Origin: Nepenthes gracilis
Taxonomy: Eukaryota; Streptophyta; Magnoliopsida; Caryophyllales; Nepenthaceae
DNA: 64,000 nucleotides
Direction: 5' to 3'
Assembly: GCA_033239525.1 (NCBI GenBank)
Contig: BSYO01000013.1
Span: 4,612,501 to 4,676,500 of the forward strand
Made by a program: the position numbers and the translations under genes. How positions within the stretch are numbered: position 1 is the first letter of the stretch; each line of letters starts with the position of its first letter. The notes beneath the pieces are model-generated. The model was not told where the DNA came from. It did no database searches and worked only from the letters and a program-made list of their open reading frames with translations. Below are positions 1 through 11,999 of the stretch, one piece after another.

Positions 1-1505
1 TTTAGTCATTTGCACAAAAATAAAGGAGAAAATAAAGAGAAAAGTAAGGAAAAAGAGAAAAAAAAAAGAGATAGAAGGAGAAAAAAAGGAATTTCAAAAT
101 TATTTCAAGTTAGATTTGTTAAATTTGAAATTTAACATATGTATATTTAAACTTATTATTTAATCTATTGTTAAATCTTTTAATTTTATTTTAATTTTTA
201 TTTAAATGTACATATATATTACCATGTACACTCCTTTTCAAATAGTATCATATGCATGTATATTTTATTGAATATTTTCAAATTTTGCTGAGTTTTATTG
301 AATATTTAAAAATTTTATTTATTTTTAATGAACACTTAAGTATTTTGAAGAATTATATTTTGTTATTAAGATATAGTAAAGAAAATCATGAAATATTTAA
401 GTATTTGATTTTGCATAGTATTTTCATTCAAATATTTTAATGAGTACACTATTTTGTGATATAATAAGAGTTTGTATATTTTTTGAAGGTGGAAAGATTT
501 TACATATTTATTATAGAATCTTTCAATTGACAAATAAGAATCATTGTAAGTGAGTTGACATTTTATATTTGAACATGTCCTTATACACTAGGCATACTTG
601 AAGAACACGCTTATCATCCACGAAAAAAAAAAAAAAATGACATTTGATACAGTCCATAGGGTAATATAAATAGCCCATCTACAGGTTTTAAATTATAGTG
701 TATCATCATAAAATTATCAAGAATATAAATAACATATTTTTCAAAATTGTTCTTTTAATTAGTTAGTATGTGAGTTATCAGTTCTTAATTTTTATACTTT
801 TACATGTTTTGGTCTTTTAAATTTTCACATATTTTTGATGTGTTTCTTTTTTAGATTTAATGTTTTATAAATACATTACATGTTTTGGTATTCTAATATT
901 CTTCGAATAATTTGCATATTTTAAATAGTCATATCTAGTAAACTATTCGTATGAAATTATAGTTTTGAACATATTTATTGAGGAATTGGACATATTCATA
1001 AGAACTTTCTGTACTTTTGCTTATTTTACTCATGCAGAATTGTATGTTATATATTTATATAATTTATTAAATATTAAACTCATATTTACAAATGCTTTTA
1101 AAACTCCTTTTAAATTAGTGGACATTGGATTTTTGTAATATATGAATAGAAGATCGATAAAAATATCTATTTGATTTATATTTATAATATTACGAGTCAT
1201 TTAGATTTTATATGATTTACTAAGTTTATATTTCTTTGAGTTCCATAGCTTGATGTTATATACATTTTTTTTATTATTGTATATTGAATATTTTGGTTAA
1301 ATACTTCTCCTTATAAAAAATTATAAATTGAGCAGGTATAATATTATTTCTAAATCGGATGAAGATAATCTAGCCAATCATACGACCGTTATAATTTATG
1401 TTTAATTATATTATTTGTAATTTTATATATAATGTCCGACCTAATTTTTGGTTGTTAAATTATAATTTTTTTATAAATAATTTTTATATTAATGTTATTA
1501 TTATC
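1..1505. other. AT-rich gene-free stretch
   Basis: Strongly AT-rich sequence with short poly-A/T runs and many stops in all frames. The short ORFs here are rich in Ile, Phe, Tyr and Leu, as expected from random AT-rich DNA. I see no gene, no recognisable transposon end and no structured repeat. Confidence 0.6.
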
Positions 1506-1509
1506 ACCT

Positions 1510-1625
1510 GTTCAAACCAAAATCATGATGGCTTAATGATAAAGGCAATATGCTTTTGTTGTCTCTTAAGATGCACCTCGAGTTAGGACAATCCTTGTTT
1601 AAAATTCTATAAAAAAAAGTATTGA
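1510..1625 (+). mobile_element. possible degenerate tRNA-derived SINE
   Basis: A box-A-like stretch (TGGCTTAATGATAAAGGC, near 1530) is followed by a box-B-like stretch (GTTTAAAATTCT, near 1600) and a short A run (about 1610-1617). This is the order and approximate spacing of tRNA-derived plant SINE heads. Both boxes deviate from consensus, and no target-site duplication was identified, so this is only suggestive. Confidence 0.3.
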
Positions 1626-1639
1626 TATCAGAGAAATGC

Positions 1640-2880
1640 ATCATAGAATGAGAAAGTACTGTGAAATGAGTGGCCAATAACAACTAATTGGAAGCCTCAT
1701 CCTATGAGAGAGAAGCAAGTACCAAGCACGGGGATCAATCATTGAACCTAAATTTAACAATTTAGGTGATTTAATTAAAAACTTATAATTTAAATTTTTT
1801 TTATTTTTTAAAAATTAGAAGCACCAAAATTATCAGATTTACATCCAACATCCTGGCATTGTAGTACAAGAGCTGCACTCCACTACCAAGGTGCATCTTT
1901 TAAGGTGAGGATCTTGATTGTCATTTTTGGATTAATACAATGGCATTTATGTCCATAACTCTCCCCAGCCCCCAAAAAAAAAAAAAAAAAAAAAAAAAAA
2001 TGGGAGAAGGGAAGGTCAAGTAATGCGAGGGGAATAGCTGTAGGAGAAGTACCAGTTGGGAAGCCATTGTAGGAGACATCCAAGTGCCACCTAATTGTCT
2101 TTAGACAATTATTTCTTTACTTGCTGAGCTGCTTCTTACTTTAAGAACTAGCAGAAATTAAATTCATTGGTTGGAATTCTTAATCTATTAAACAAGATCT
2201 CCCATGCTTCATGAGACGGAGAATAAATATAACATGAAAATTCTAATACAAAGAAATAACATGTTATAAATAATCAAAAGTAGCCCTTTTAAAAAATAAG
2301 ACATAGGAGGCATTCGAAGTATTTTAAACACTTCCAAACATACACCAAGTAATGCAATGGCAATGGACATCTATTTTATTGAGCACGAAAAGACAACACG
2401 AGGAGGATAGAACAAGAAGGAATTTGGTTGAGGCTATAAAAAGAATTTAACAAAACTTCATGTTCTAGAGTATCTTGCCCAGAATCAAGAGGAAAGAGGA
2501 AGAGGATTCATACAGCCCATACAGCTTAGTGGGACTTGAAGAGTTCGATAATATTCAAATATAAAGTAACATGAAGTGTGTGCATAAAAATGGAGACAAG
2601 AATGCATACAAAACATTTCTTGTTTAGTGCCAAAGGTTTAAGCAGGGATTAGTTAACGTATTGAGCAGTATTTTACTCGGAGAAATTATGGAACTAGAGA
2701 AAATTGCTTGTCCACCTGGAGATATATAAAACTAGTGCTAGTAAGAAGATAAATTACTCATAGTACATATTCTCCATGGAGGGTTCCAGTTGAGAGAGAG
2801 CTTCTAATACACCCCAGAAAGTGAGAATTTCTTTACAGCATAGAAAGCTACTGGATATAGTTTATTAGGTATTCCCTAAA
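1640..2880. other. gene-free stretch with long A run
   Basis: Less AT-rich than the flanks. It contains a run of more than 20 A at about 1975-2000, which on the minus strand gives a misleading poly-Phe ORF. No protein was recognised. Near 2800-2840 a short segment (ACACCCCAGAAAGTGAGAATTT) resembles part of the tandem repeat that follows and may be a decayed third copy. Confidence 0.45.
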
Positions 2881-2902
2881 AAATACAGTAATACCGAATT
2901 AA

Positions 2903-3282
2903 AAAACCACTGCCTAATGAAGTATGCATATTTTGCAATAGTTGGTTCCCAACTGAGGGGCAACAATGCAGTGAAGCACCCCAGACAATGACAACCTTGG
3001 ACAATTTGCCCCACAGAAAGCTGACATTTGAACTACTTAAATCACTTTCTCAAACACTTAAAATTAGCACGAGTATCGCTTGAAGACCAAATCATAAAAG
3101 GTACAGTGACATATAGTATTCATAAACCACCGCCTAAGGAAGTATGCTAATTTTGAAATACTGAGTTCCAACAGGAAGGCAGCAGGACACTGAAGCACCC
3201 CAGAAAGCGTGGGATTTGGACAATTTGCCACGCGGAAGTTGACATTTGGACTGCTTAACAACTTCCTCACACTCTTAAACAA
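2903..3282. repeat. diverged direct tandem repeat, period about 220 bp
   Basis: The segments 2903-3063 and 3123-3282 align along their length. Both start near ACCAC(T/C)GCCTAA, share GAAGTATGC, GAAGCACCCCAGA, TGGACAATTTGCC and TTGACATTTG-like blocks, and end near CTCA.ACNCTTAAA. By eye they are roughly three quarters identical, so the duplication is old. The function is unknown; it could be a remnant of a gene or of a transposon. Short ORFs on both strands over the second copy look non-coding. Confidence 0.7.
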
Positions 3283-3299
3283 AGCAATGAGATTCTCCA

Positions 3300-6200
3300 A
3301 CTGTGAACAGCTAGGTTGTGTCAACGTCTTCAAAGAAGAGGAACTATGTTTTATAACTCAATCATGTCTTTACATATTTGATATCCATTTTATTAGCTTA
3401 TTTTATGACAAAATTTGATCTTAATTAAGTTATACTTAAGTCATTTATTTATTAATAGTACTCAATTGTAACTCAAGACAAACACTTTAAAAATAAAAAT
3501 GATCGAGCATATAAAAATACACGCGCATTTTGGAGCATGGCTCCATATATGACAAACACCTAAAGAGTGCAAATGCACATTTTCCAGTAGTTTCATACAT
3601 AAATTACGCATGAAAAGCACAAATATGCAATTTTTAGTAACTCCACGCCTAAGGACATACATATGCAATAAACAACTCTACACACACATGACTCAAACAT
3701 GAATCGCACTTGCTGTGCAGCATTCGAGCTGGCATTCAAGCCAATATTTGAACACTAGCGAGGGCTTTTTCCCAATTTCGCATTTTAAACTCTAATTTTT
3801 AATGACACTTATGAATACTTTCCTTTACCTTAACTTAGTCATTACCTTTTTAAATATTAAAAAAAAAAATGAGAACTAGCATACTGTAGAGAAAAAAGAA
3901 AAAATATATTCCATTATATGTGATGCAAAAAGCTTGGTTTTTTCATCACAAAATCCTTCTACTATTATCAAACACTTGTTCCAAACCGTGAGCTTTTAGA
4001 ATTCCATTGATGGCTTAGATGATGGAGTTCCTAAAGTGTTAGATGTTCCCGAAACAATAAAGTAAAATCCAAAAGAAAACTAGAAGGCATTTAATTTCGT
4101 TGCTGGGGAATAAATCCAATGAGTTCTTCCATGTGAATCACTTGTCTAAAATTAGCCGGCTAAAAGTTTTCACGCTTGTATCACTTGATCTATAAGTTGA
4201 CTTTTTTATAATGAATTTATTTTGACTAACTTGAGAAACCCAAAAAAATTTACTTAATAATTGTTTAATTCTTGAGGTTTCTCTTCAACCATCACCATAT
4301 TTTGTGTTAATTTATTTTCTATACTTTATTTATAGTTGATATTGATAATGAGAATGAAAAGGTTTGTCATATTATATTCGCAATATCTAAATACAAATAT
4401 TATTTACTTATATTAAATATTTGTATTATTCATGTCTCCACTTTGAAAAAAGGTTGAAACTATAGTCAATTAGGATTACCCAATTTTTTCACATATCACT
4501 GTAAAAAGATTCCTTATAAAATAGTTCTTATGTCCATTTCACACTTAGTGCTGTGGATTGTGACAGCAATGAAGTTTCCAATAGTTGCTCTGAAGGTTTT
4601 TAATTCTAATGGATGACCATACTATCATTTATTATAAGGCCTAATCATAGTTTAATCTCCCACTGGCAGAGAATAGAGTCAACAATGTGACAGAGCCAAG
4701 AAATTGGCACTTTGCGCTTGCTAACAGCAGGTTTAAGATTGCATAATTTATACGAGAAGTGCAGCACCTAGTTAAACAAATTAATCAGTATTGTTAGAGA
4801 AACCCACCCTACTGTCTGATTAAGCGATTGCAAAGCATCACACATAAGAATCAAAATGTATAGGCAAGGTTAACTTGATTTTTAAAAATGATAAGAAAAA
4901 AAAAATCTTATCCCAAAAAGCTTTCATATGCTTGTGACATTAATAAAAAGGCACGAATGTTATAACAGTACAATACTTTGATTTGAATTTATTAGACTTT
5001 TAATTCAATGTGATTATTAATAAAGATAATTAATATTCAATTAATGCAGAAAAACTTATACTAATTTCACAGTGAGATTAGACGTGCTAAATTCATATGA
5101 CCGTCGGAAATATATTTTAGTAATTTTCTCATTGCCAATTAGTATATTTTTTATTCCCATAAAATAATAATTAAGACTTACTATAATAATAATATGTGTT
5201 GATATATTTATATGAGTGTAATCAATAATATGAAATTTAATTTAATTAGTTTAATAAATATTATTAATTAAAACTTTTAGAATTAAGTTACATACATCTC
5301 CTCCACCCAAGTACACACACTGCCATGCCCTTTCCTCCATGTTGTCTCAGTTGCCTCATGCATGCACGTAAGGATTTTGATAATAACTTCTGTGGAGTGT
5401 GAATCTGATTTTTAGAGGTTAATGCAAGGAGTTAATATCATTTAAGGGTAAGCAATGCACCAGGGAAGTGTCCCATTTGAGGAAATGTATACTATTATTA
5501 GGGGGTGAGTTTGGGGCTTATTACCCTCTGAACTAGAGAAGATTAGAGAACGTGGAGAAACGGCTACTTTGCCGCTACAATTGGTGTGTTGTCGAGGGAA
5601 GCAAAGTAATCAGGCAAGTGAAAATCATCCCCTTTGTCTGTAATTCTTACATTATTTTATCACTAGATTGTTATCCAAATATTGTAAATATAGTGTTATG
5701 ACTTATTATATAAAAATCATGGCCGTCTTAAATCATTTTGTACACTGTAATTACTGATATTCTTGCGTGAACAGTAGCATGAACTAGCCTCCGTTTAAAA
5801 AGATGATGAATAGTGCCTGACAAAGGAAAAATCTTGGCATTGAACAGTTTTTGGGCCAACAATTTATATATTATATAAATATATTTATGTTAATAAAGTT
5901 ACCTTTTGTATATTACGACATGTATACTATGATCTTTCGTTGAGAAACATGGTTTCAACATTCAAAGTGTCGGAAATTAAGTGTCGAAATTGCTTTGACA
6001 AATACTGAAATCTATCATTCTAGTTTTTGACTGTGGTGATAGACAATTTTCAGGTTGTTTGTTTATACCTTAAATTAATACATTTTATCTATACAATTAT
6101 TGCCCTTAAACTATGCATTAAATAGTTTAATTGTATATTGTCGAGTCTCAATTTTGACTTCTTAAAATAGTAGAAATGGAGCGATGAAATAGCTTAACGA

Positions 6201-6450
6201 TTACAAAATCTGATTCTAAATTTCATCAATTGATGTGACGAACCATGTTTAAGCTAATTATTTATATGATAAATAAATATATTTATTACCATAACTTTGC
6301 AATTAATATTCTTTGATATGCATACTTTAATATTATTTCGTTGAAATACGATTTCGGTTACCTGAAGTTATATAAAGTGTTGGTGAATATGTGACAATGA
6401 GCATTCCTAAATTCAGCTGCCGAAACAAATTGGCCGAGGCCCGTGCCAAT
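3300..6450. other. AT-rich gene-free stretch
   Basis: No coding frame, splice-like structure or complete mobile element was recognised. The part around 3460-3830 is CA-rich and somewhat less AT-biased; the remainder is AT-rich DNA with scattered short runs. Confidence 0.5.
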
Positions 6451-6454
6451 CGAG

Positions 6455-7260
6455 TGCATGTTGTCAGGGGGTCAACCCGAACACATACAATCAGACGCAA
6501 TCAAATAAAACCCAAATTCCTACCAACCGTCAGCCGCTAAAATTATGAGCACAAGAAATACAATAATATAAAATATTTTTAACGTAAAAAATTCTTTTCA
6601 ACTAAAAGAAAAATTTTAGAACAAATTTTAAACAAATCCACTAAAAAAGTACCGGTTATAAGAACCCTTTTCGAAATCCATTTACTATAATCTTAAGTGA
6701 AAAATGGATTATTACAACCTATTAACACACCAAACAACCCACAAGAGAAATGTAACAATAAATAATAATCAAATGAAAATACATTATAAAAATTGACTCT
6801 AGAACAACGTATCCGCCTTTGTGAAAAACCAGAATTTAAATTTGACCTCAACTGGATATCGAATATATTTCTCTTTTATCTTCTTCTCTCATCTCTCTTC
6901 CTGTTTGACCCTCCTTATGTGAGAATGATTTCAAAATTTTTACCCTAAAATACATCTGACGTATTTTATAATGTAAATTGACACTCGAATACCAATTAGG
7001 CACTACTCAAGAGCGAGCACCACTGGAATCGGCACTCGAGCTTCACTCGAGTGAGTTTCGAGCGTGATATCTTGGCCATCAATTTGGAATCGATGCTTGA
7101 GCGCGGATTGAGCGTGACTTGAGCGCCATCAATTTGAATTTGTGTTTCAGGCATTCGTCACGCACATAAACACTTCAATCCTTCACTAACATTGTGCGAC
7201 CTTCCAATGACCTTCTATTTGTTATAATACTCATAAAAGAATAACTAAAATCCAACACCT
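6455..7260 (-). mobile_element. diverged LTR-like block
   Basis: This block has the same order of landmarks as 60615-61390: a GTC-AGGGGG-TCAAC start (GTC-GGGGG-CCGAC in the other copy), a TTTTTAACGTAAAAA motif at about 6572 that resembles the TTTTTACGTGAAA motif of the LTRs at 37115, 49503 and 58810, a CT-rich stretch (6875-6905) and then a GC-richer part with repeated CTCGAG/GAGCG words (7010-7140). I infer an old solo LTR or LTR fragment. The minus orientation is assigned only by analogy with the Tat element. The ends and target duplication are not clear. Confidence 0.4.
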
Positions 7261-10200
7261 ATTTGAGTGATGAAAATTTGGGAGGAAATTTTCAGATATA
7301 ATATTTACTATGTTATAGGTTAATTTATATTTAATACTTTAATAATGTTTAAAATATTTTATTTTCTCAATTGAAACCTAATATAATTTATCAAGATAGT
7401 TCAAATTAAATTAATAATTCACAAGCTTAATTTGATAGTGATAAAATAAAATGTGTTTTTATGTTTTTAGAAATAAAATTAGTGCACCCTGAGTCTGATA
7501 AAGATCAAGTAAAATTTTAAATGTTAATCAAATACTTAATTATTTCTAAAGTTTTTCAAATATGTTCAATAATCATTTTGCAGCATTAGCTTAATTCCCA
7601 TACATGATTTTATTAGTTATCTATGATTAAGGTGGAGAAAATTATATAAAAATATCATAATGTCAAGAAATATAAAATATGTAGTACTGTGATATTATTT
7701 ATAATTGTTGAATACTAATTTTTATATCCTAAAAAATTTGGATTATTCAGAGAAATATTTATAATCCTGTAAATAATATTTATTGAAATATTGTTAAATA
7801 TCATACCAATGGATATTGAGTTTTGACATATTCTTGAAAATTAAGTATCCTATAGTCCATTCAAAAGTGGATCTTGATTATACCACGGGAATACATGCAT
7901 AGCATATTCTCAACTTATCTCAAGAAGATAATGAGAATAATAATCATTCAGATTGGATTTGATGCTTGTATACTACAGGTGACAAGCTATTGTGAAACCA
8001 TATAATTGATTGTTTGTTAAATTTACGAGTATCAGTACCTTATGAATTATACACAACCCCGTTAGTGACAAATGCATTGTCATTAATTTATAGTAATATA
8101 TAATATTCAAAAAAAATATTAAAATATATCATATAATTAAAATCTCTATTGAGATATGTTTGATTGAACATATACCCTCAATATTTAAATTCAGTAGAAG
8201 TTTAATTATACTCTCAATATTTGGTTAACTTATAACTTTTGAATCGTAATTACAATATATGTTAAGTATTCGATAGTTGTTGATTTATCATTTATTATTA
8301 TTAATTATATATATGTGAGATATGATTGTCGAAAATATTTCATTATATTTTGATATTATTATTTATATTTACATGTCAAACATTTAACTAATTATTATAT
8401 TTTTCTAACTATGAAGTAGAAGAGATCAATAACAATCTAGAGGAGATCGTATATTTATTATAAAGATTTTAGGTAGAGATAATCTCAAAGTTTAAAAATT
8501 TTATAATTAGAAATTACAAGACTCCTTTTGTATTTTATTAGTTGTTTTAAATATTTTACTAGGATTGCATTCCAATGAGTTTATTATGGATATTGATATT
8601 TTTTTATTTTTAGGAGATAATATTTATATTGAATATTTTATTTATGATTTATGAAGATCATTTATAATTTGAGTTTTTCACATAGTCAATTCAGATCAAA
8701 TCGAGTAATTTGGGTTCAAGTCATCACAATTCCGTTTGAATGATACAAAATCAATAATAAAATATCATGTAGATATGTTTATCATAATCATGAAGACAAA
8801 ACGATAAGTTCAGAAGTAATAATAATATTGCTCAATTATAACCCACAGAATAGATATTCAAGCCTCATAAATAACCTTTTTATAATATAAAGTATAGCCG
8901 CATATATTTAACCTTCCACGGAATCAAGATACAAAAATCTCATGCACTAGAATACTTTTTAACGAAGAGGAAATAACATTAGAATATTGAGTAGGCCAAC
9001 TATGAGTACTGGTATTGTTAGGCTTCTACTACCTCATAGAAATGTTTTTCTGCTTCATTTTCATTGTCCTTTTTCTTCTCAAAAAATCTCATCCATTCCC
9101 AAATTATATTTTAAGTTCAAGCCTACATATACAAACACATTTTCTTAGCTCTGCAGTGATTCAAAAACACGATAGAATGCTTTTTGTTTTTCCTTTTTTC
9201 TTCTTTTTCTTGTTTGGCTTGCCGATTTCCTGTAGTTGAACAAACGGTGCTTTATCTTATATAAAACATCACATTAACAAATATTTCATCAACTTGTATT
9301 TGAACTGAAAAATAAGCTATCTGCGTGTATCCACATAGGCTTTGACAGCAGTTGATATATCAAGGCCATTGAAATTCATAATATATACTACTTTGTGCAT
9401 GTATTTTCTTTTTAAGCTTATTTTTCACTGGCATAATAGTTTCTTTGGCCTCAGCATATTTTCTAGTTCAACAAACAACTGACCTTATTCCCACTAAGGC
9501 CCGAAGATTGCCTTTTTGCAGAGAGCTTATTCTTCTCATTAATCATGGCGGATGAGAGGATTATTAATACCTAAGCCATGTGACTCCCTTTCCTTCTTCT
9601 ACCCATTTATGTATTGATTATTATTGGTGGCGGTGGTTCATGGATCTTAAATCCTTCAAAATAATTGTTAGAATAATTGGGTCATAGCTACTAAATTGTG
9701 ATCAAAAAACAACCACATTTACACACAAAAAAAAAGGTTTGAATATTCAAAAGCAATATGATTAAAGAAAGAGCACTATTAAAAAAACAAACACAACTCA
9801 AAAGATTGAGCTATTAGGTGAAAAATCAGGAATATTTTTATACACTTAACACACATTCCTCGAGGCATTTAGGCTTGAGGGGTGGATGAAACCCAGGCTT
9901 ACTCCATATTTGTTGATGCAATGGAATTCAAATTTTGACAATTCTTTTATAGGAAAATAAGATAACTTAATCTAAGAAAATTATAACAATATAGTAATTA
10001 TGTAAAAGATTTAAATTATAATATATTAATTGTCTAATTTGGAAAAGATATTACATATATTATAATATATTTAAGCAACCTAAATTAAAAAATAATAATA
10101 TGTTAACTTAGACATAATATAAAAATGCTACACAGCTTGGTGAAAAGCTATTATGGTTTCGCATCGAATAACCAACTCAACCAAAAATATTAAACACAAA

Positions 10201-10535
10201 CAAGAACGCTCAATAATGATTTTACATCCTAACAACAATCATCGTGTTTACACAATTTGTTTTGTTGATTCAATCGGGAATGTGCTAATGTGGAAATCTA
10301 ATTATTTATGTTCTAGGATTAACACTCGAAGCTTATTTTCTGCTCGAAATATATGCATAATGCACAAAGTTGCCACCGAAGCCAAGCAAATGCTGGTTTA
10401 CACCGGAACTCATGAAAATGTTGATATTCAGATAGTAATTATTGTTGTTGTTGTTTGTATAAGCGACCTCGAAAATTTCAAACAAATGCGCTGAGTTTTG
10501 AAATTCAGTCGTGCGATAAATAAATTCATCAGCTA
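7261..10535. other. AT-rich gene-free stretch
   Basis: AT-rich throughout. A 113-codon ORF at 10153-10494 (+) ends in a low-complexity Ile/Val run and has no recognisable domain, so I do not call it a gene. No mobile element ends were recognised. Confidence 0.45.
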
Positions 10536-10539
10536 TCAG

Positions 10540-10780
10540 AGTAGCTAATCGAGAGAGAGAGAGACAGAAAGAAAGAGAGAGTAAGCGAGCTCACTGTCCA
10601 CGCTCGGTTGGAAGGAACCCACCGAGGGAAGGACAGATGTGCTTCGTTCCAACTAATGCTTCTCTGCTCTGATCAGGGATTTCTGAATCAAATTTCTCAG
10701 AATTGCCGCCAAATTTTTAGGGAAATCTTATTCAATTGGGGGAACGAGACCTCCCTGGGGTAATTTAATTTCGCCTGTTA
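10540..10780 (+). other. GA-rich, leader-like segment without an attached gene
   Basis: A GAGAGA-rich tract (about 10547-10580) followed by sequence of higher GC content resembles the 5' leader of a plant transcript on the plus strand. No convincing start codon, coding exon or continuation was found downstream before the retroposon at 11 kb. It could be a non-coding first exon or promoter remnant, or simply unique sequence. Confidence 0.2.
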
Positions 10781-10993
10781 CCGCCATTTATTTGTTGAAA
10801 GGTAGCCAGTTAAAAAATATTTTCTTTACTTTTTCATATTTGAAATTCATAAGAATAATTTTTCATATTTATTAATATCTGGTACTATAAATAAATGACA
10901 TCATGGAAAGTAATTTTTATCAAAAGAAACATAAACTTAAATGTTAAAAAATAACTTCAAATTTTAAAAATTAAAACATATATATTTTTAGGG

Positions 10994-11990
10994 CTCATCC
11001 ACTACTTTTTTTTTTTTTTAAGTAAATTGTATTAAAAAGAAAAATTTATACTACCTATGATTTATCTCGAAGTATTTTTCCGACTTAAAATTAAATCATA
11101 GACGCGAGGGCATATCCCGATCACCTAATAATATAACAAAAAAGCAAGTCCCGCAAAAGAACAACATTTGTCAAAAGAAAGCCAGTACAAACTTAACATT
11201 CAGCAAAGTTATCAATATACTTAGGCTAAAAGCATGCTACAACCCATGGGCAGCAAAGAACCATTGCTTCAGCATGAGAATGCCTGCATGCTTCAACAAG
11301 TTCAGCAGCAACATTCTGCAGCAGTCTATCAGTTCCCCTCGGGCATTCTGTTGATAGATTGCAACACAACATTTCCAACTGCTTCAGCATACACGCACAG
11401 CATCAGCACTCCACATTGAGCAACCTCATACTGCATTCTGCAAACCACGTAAGCTTCAAATCAAATGCAGCATCCACAACGACACCTCGGTCATTTGGCA
11501 ACCACCTCAGCCATTTGGCATCACGGTGCTTCATTGACTGCACAATCAGGACTCATCTCGAACAGAAACCATCTCGGCCATAAAGGATCCCGGTATCATT
11601 CCATTGCCTCTCGAACAATGTAGAATAGAACACCCAGGTCGTGGCAAATGCACTCAACGGGCAGTAGGCATCACCATGATCAATGGAGAAACTCTAAGGA
11701 ATAAGCAGTAGCGAATAAATTCAGCATCGCATGGAGCAGGTTGAATTTTTGGTAGTCACAACTCCATCCACTACATCATGCTGATTCATCTAGGCCGGCA
11801 GCAGCATAATACAGCATGTGCAGAGAGCTTTTATACTGTCGACATCAAAATGCTTCAGCATACACGCACAGCATCAGCACTCCACATTGAGCAACCTCAT
11901 ACTGCAATCTGCAAAACGCGTTAACTTCAAATCAAGTGCAGCATCCACAGCAGCACCTCGGTCGTTTGGCAATCACCTCATCCACTACTT
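10994..11990 (-). mobile_element. poly-A-tailed retroposon with 14-bp target-site duplication
   Basis: The 14-mer CTCATCCACTACTT occurs exactly at 10994-11007 and 11977-11990. Just inside the left copy is a T run (11008-11019), which is a poly-A tail on the minus strand. The body between (11008-11976, 969 bp) is much less AT-rich than its flanks. A direct repeat flanking a sequence that ends in poly-A is the signature of LINE-machinery retroposition (established knowledge), here in minus orientation. The body contains no recognised reverse transcriptase. It could be a 5'-truncated LINE, a SINE-like composite or a processed transcript copy. It carries an internal direct repeat (11381-11509 and 11852-11980). 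Confidence 0.75.
11381..11980. repeat. 129-bp direct repeat pair inside the retroposon
   Basis: 11381-11509 and 11852-11980 are two 129-bp direct copies offset by 471 bp, both beginning GCTTCAGCATACACGCACAG and differing at roughly a dozen positions. The second copy runs to the edge of the retroposon and overlaps its target duplication by four bases. The sequence is rich in CAGCA/GCATC words. Confidence 0.85.
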
Positions 11991-11999
11991 ACAGATGAT

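Noticed and set aside
1883..2083. Minus-strand ORF with a DVSYNGF-like phrase resembling a leucine-rich repeat
   Set aside because: Only one such phrase, interrupted by the poly-Phe product of an A run; no neighbouring repeats in frame.
10153..10494. 113-codon plus-strand ORF
   Set aside because: Ends in a low-complexity Ile/Val run, AT-rich codon use like the flanks, no domain and no supporting splice or promoter context.
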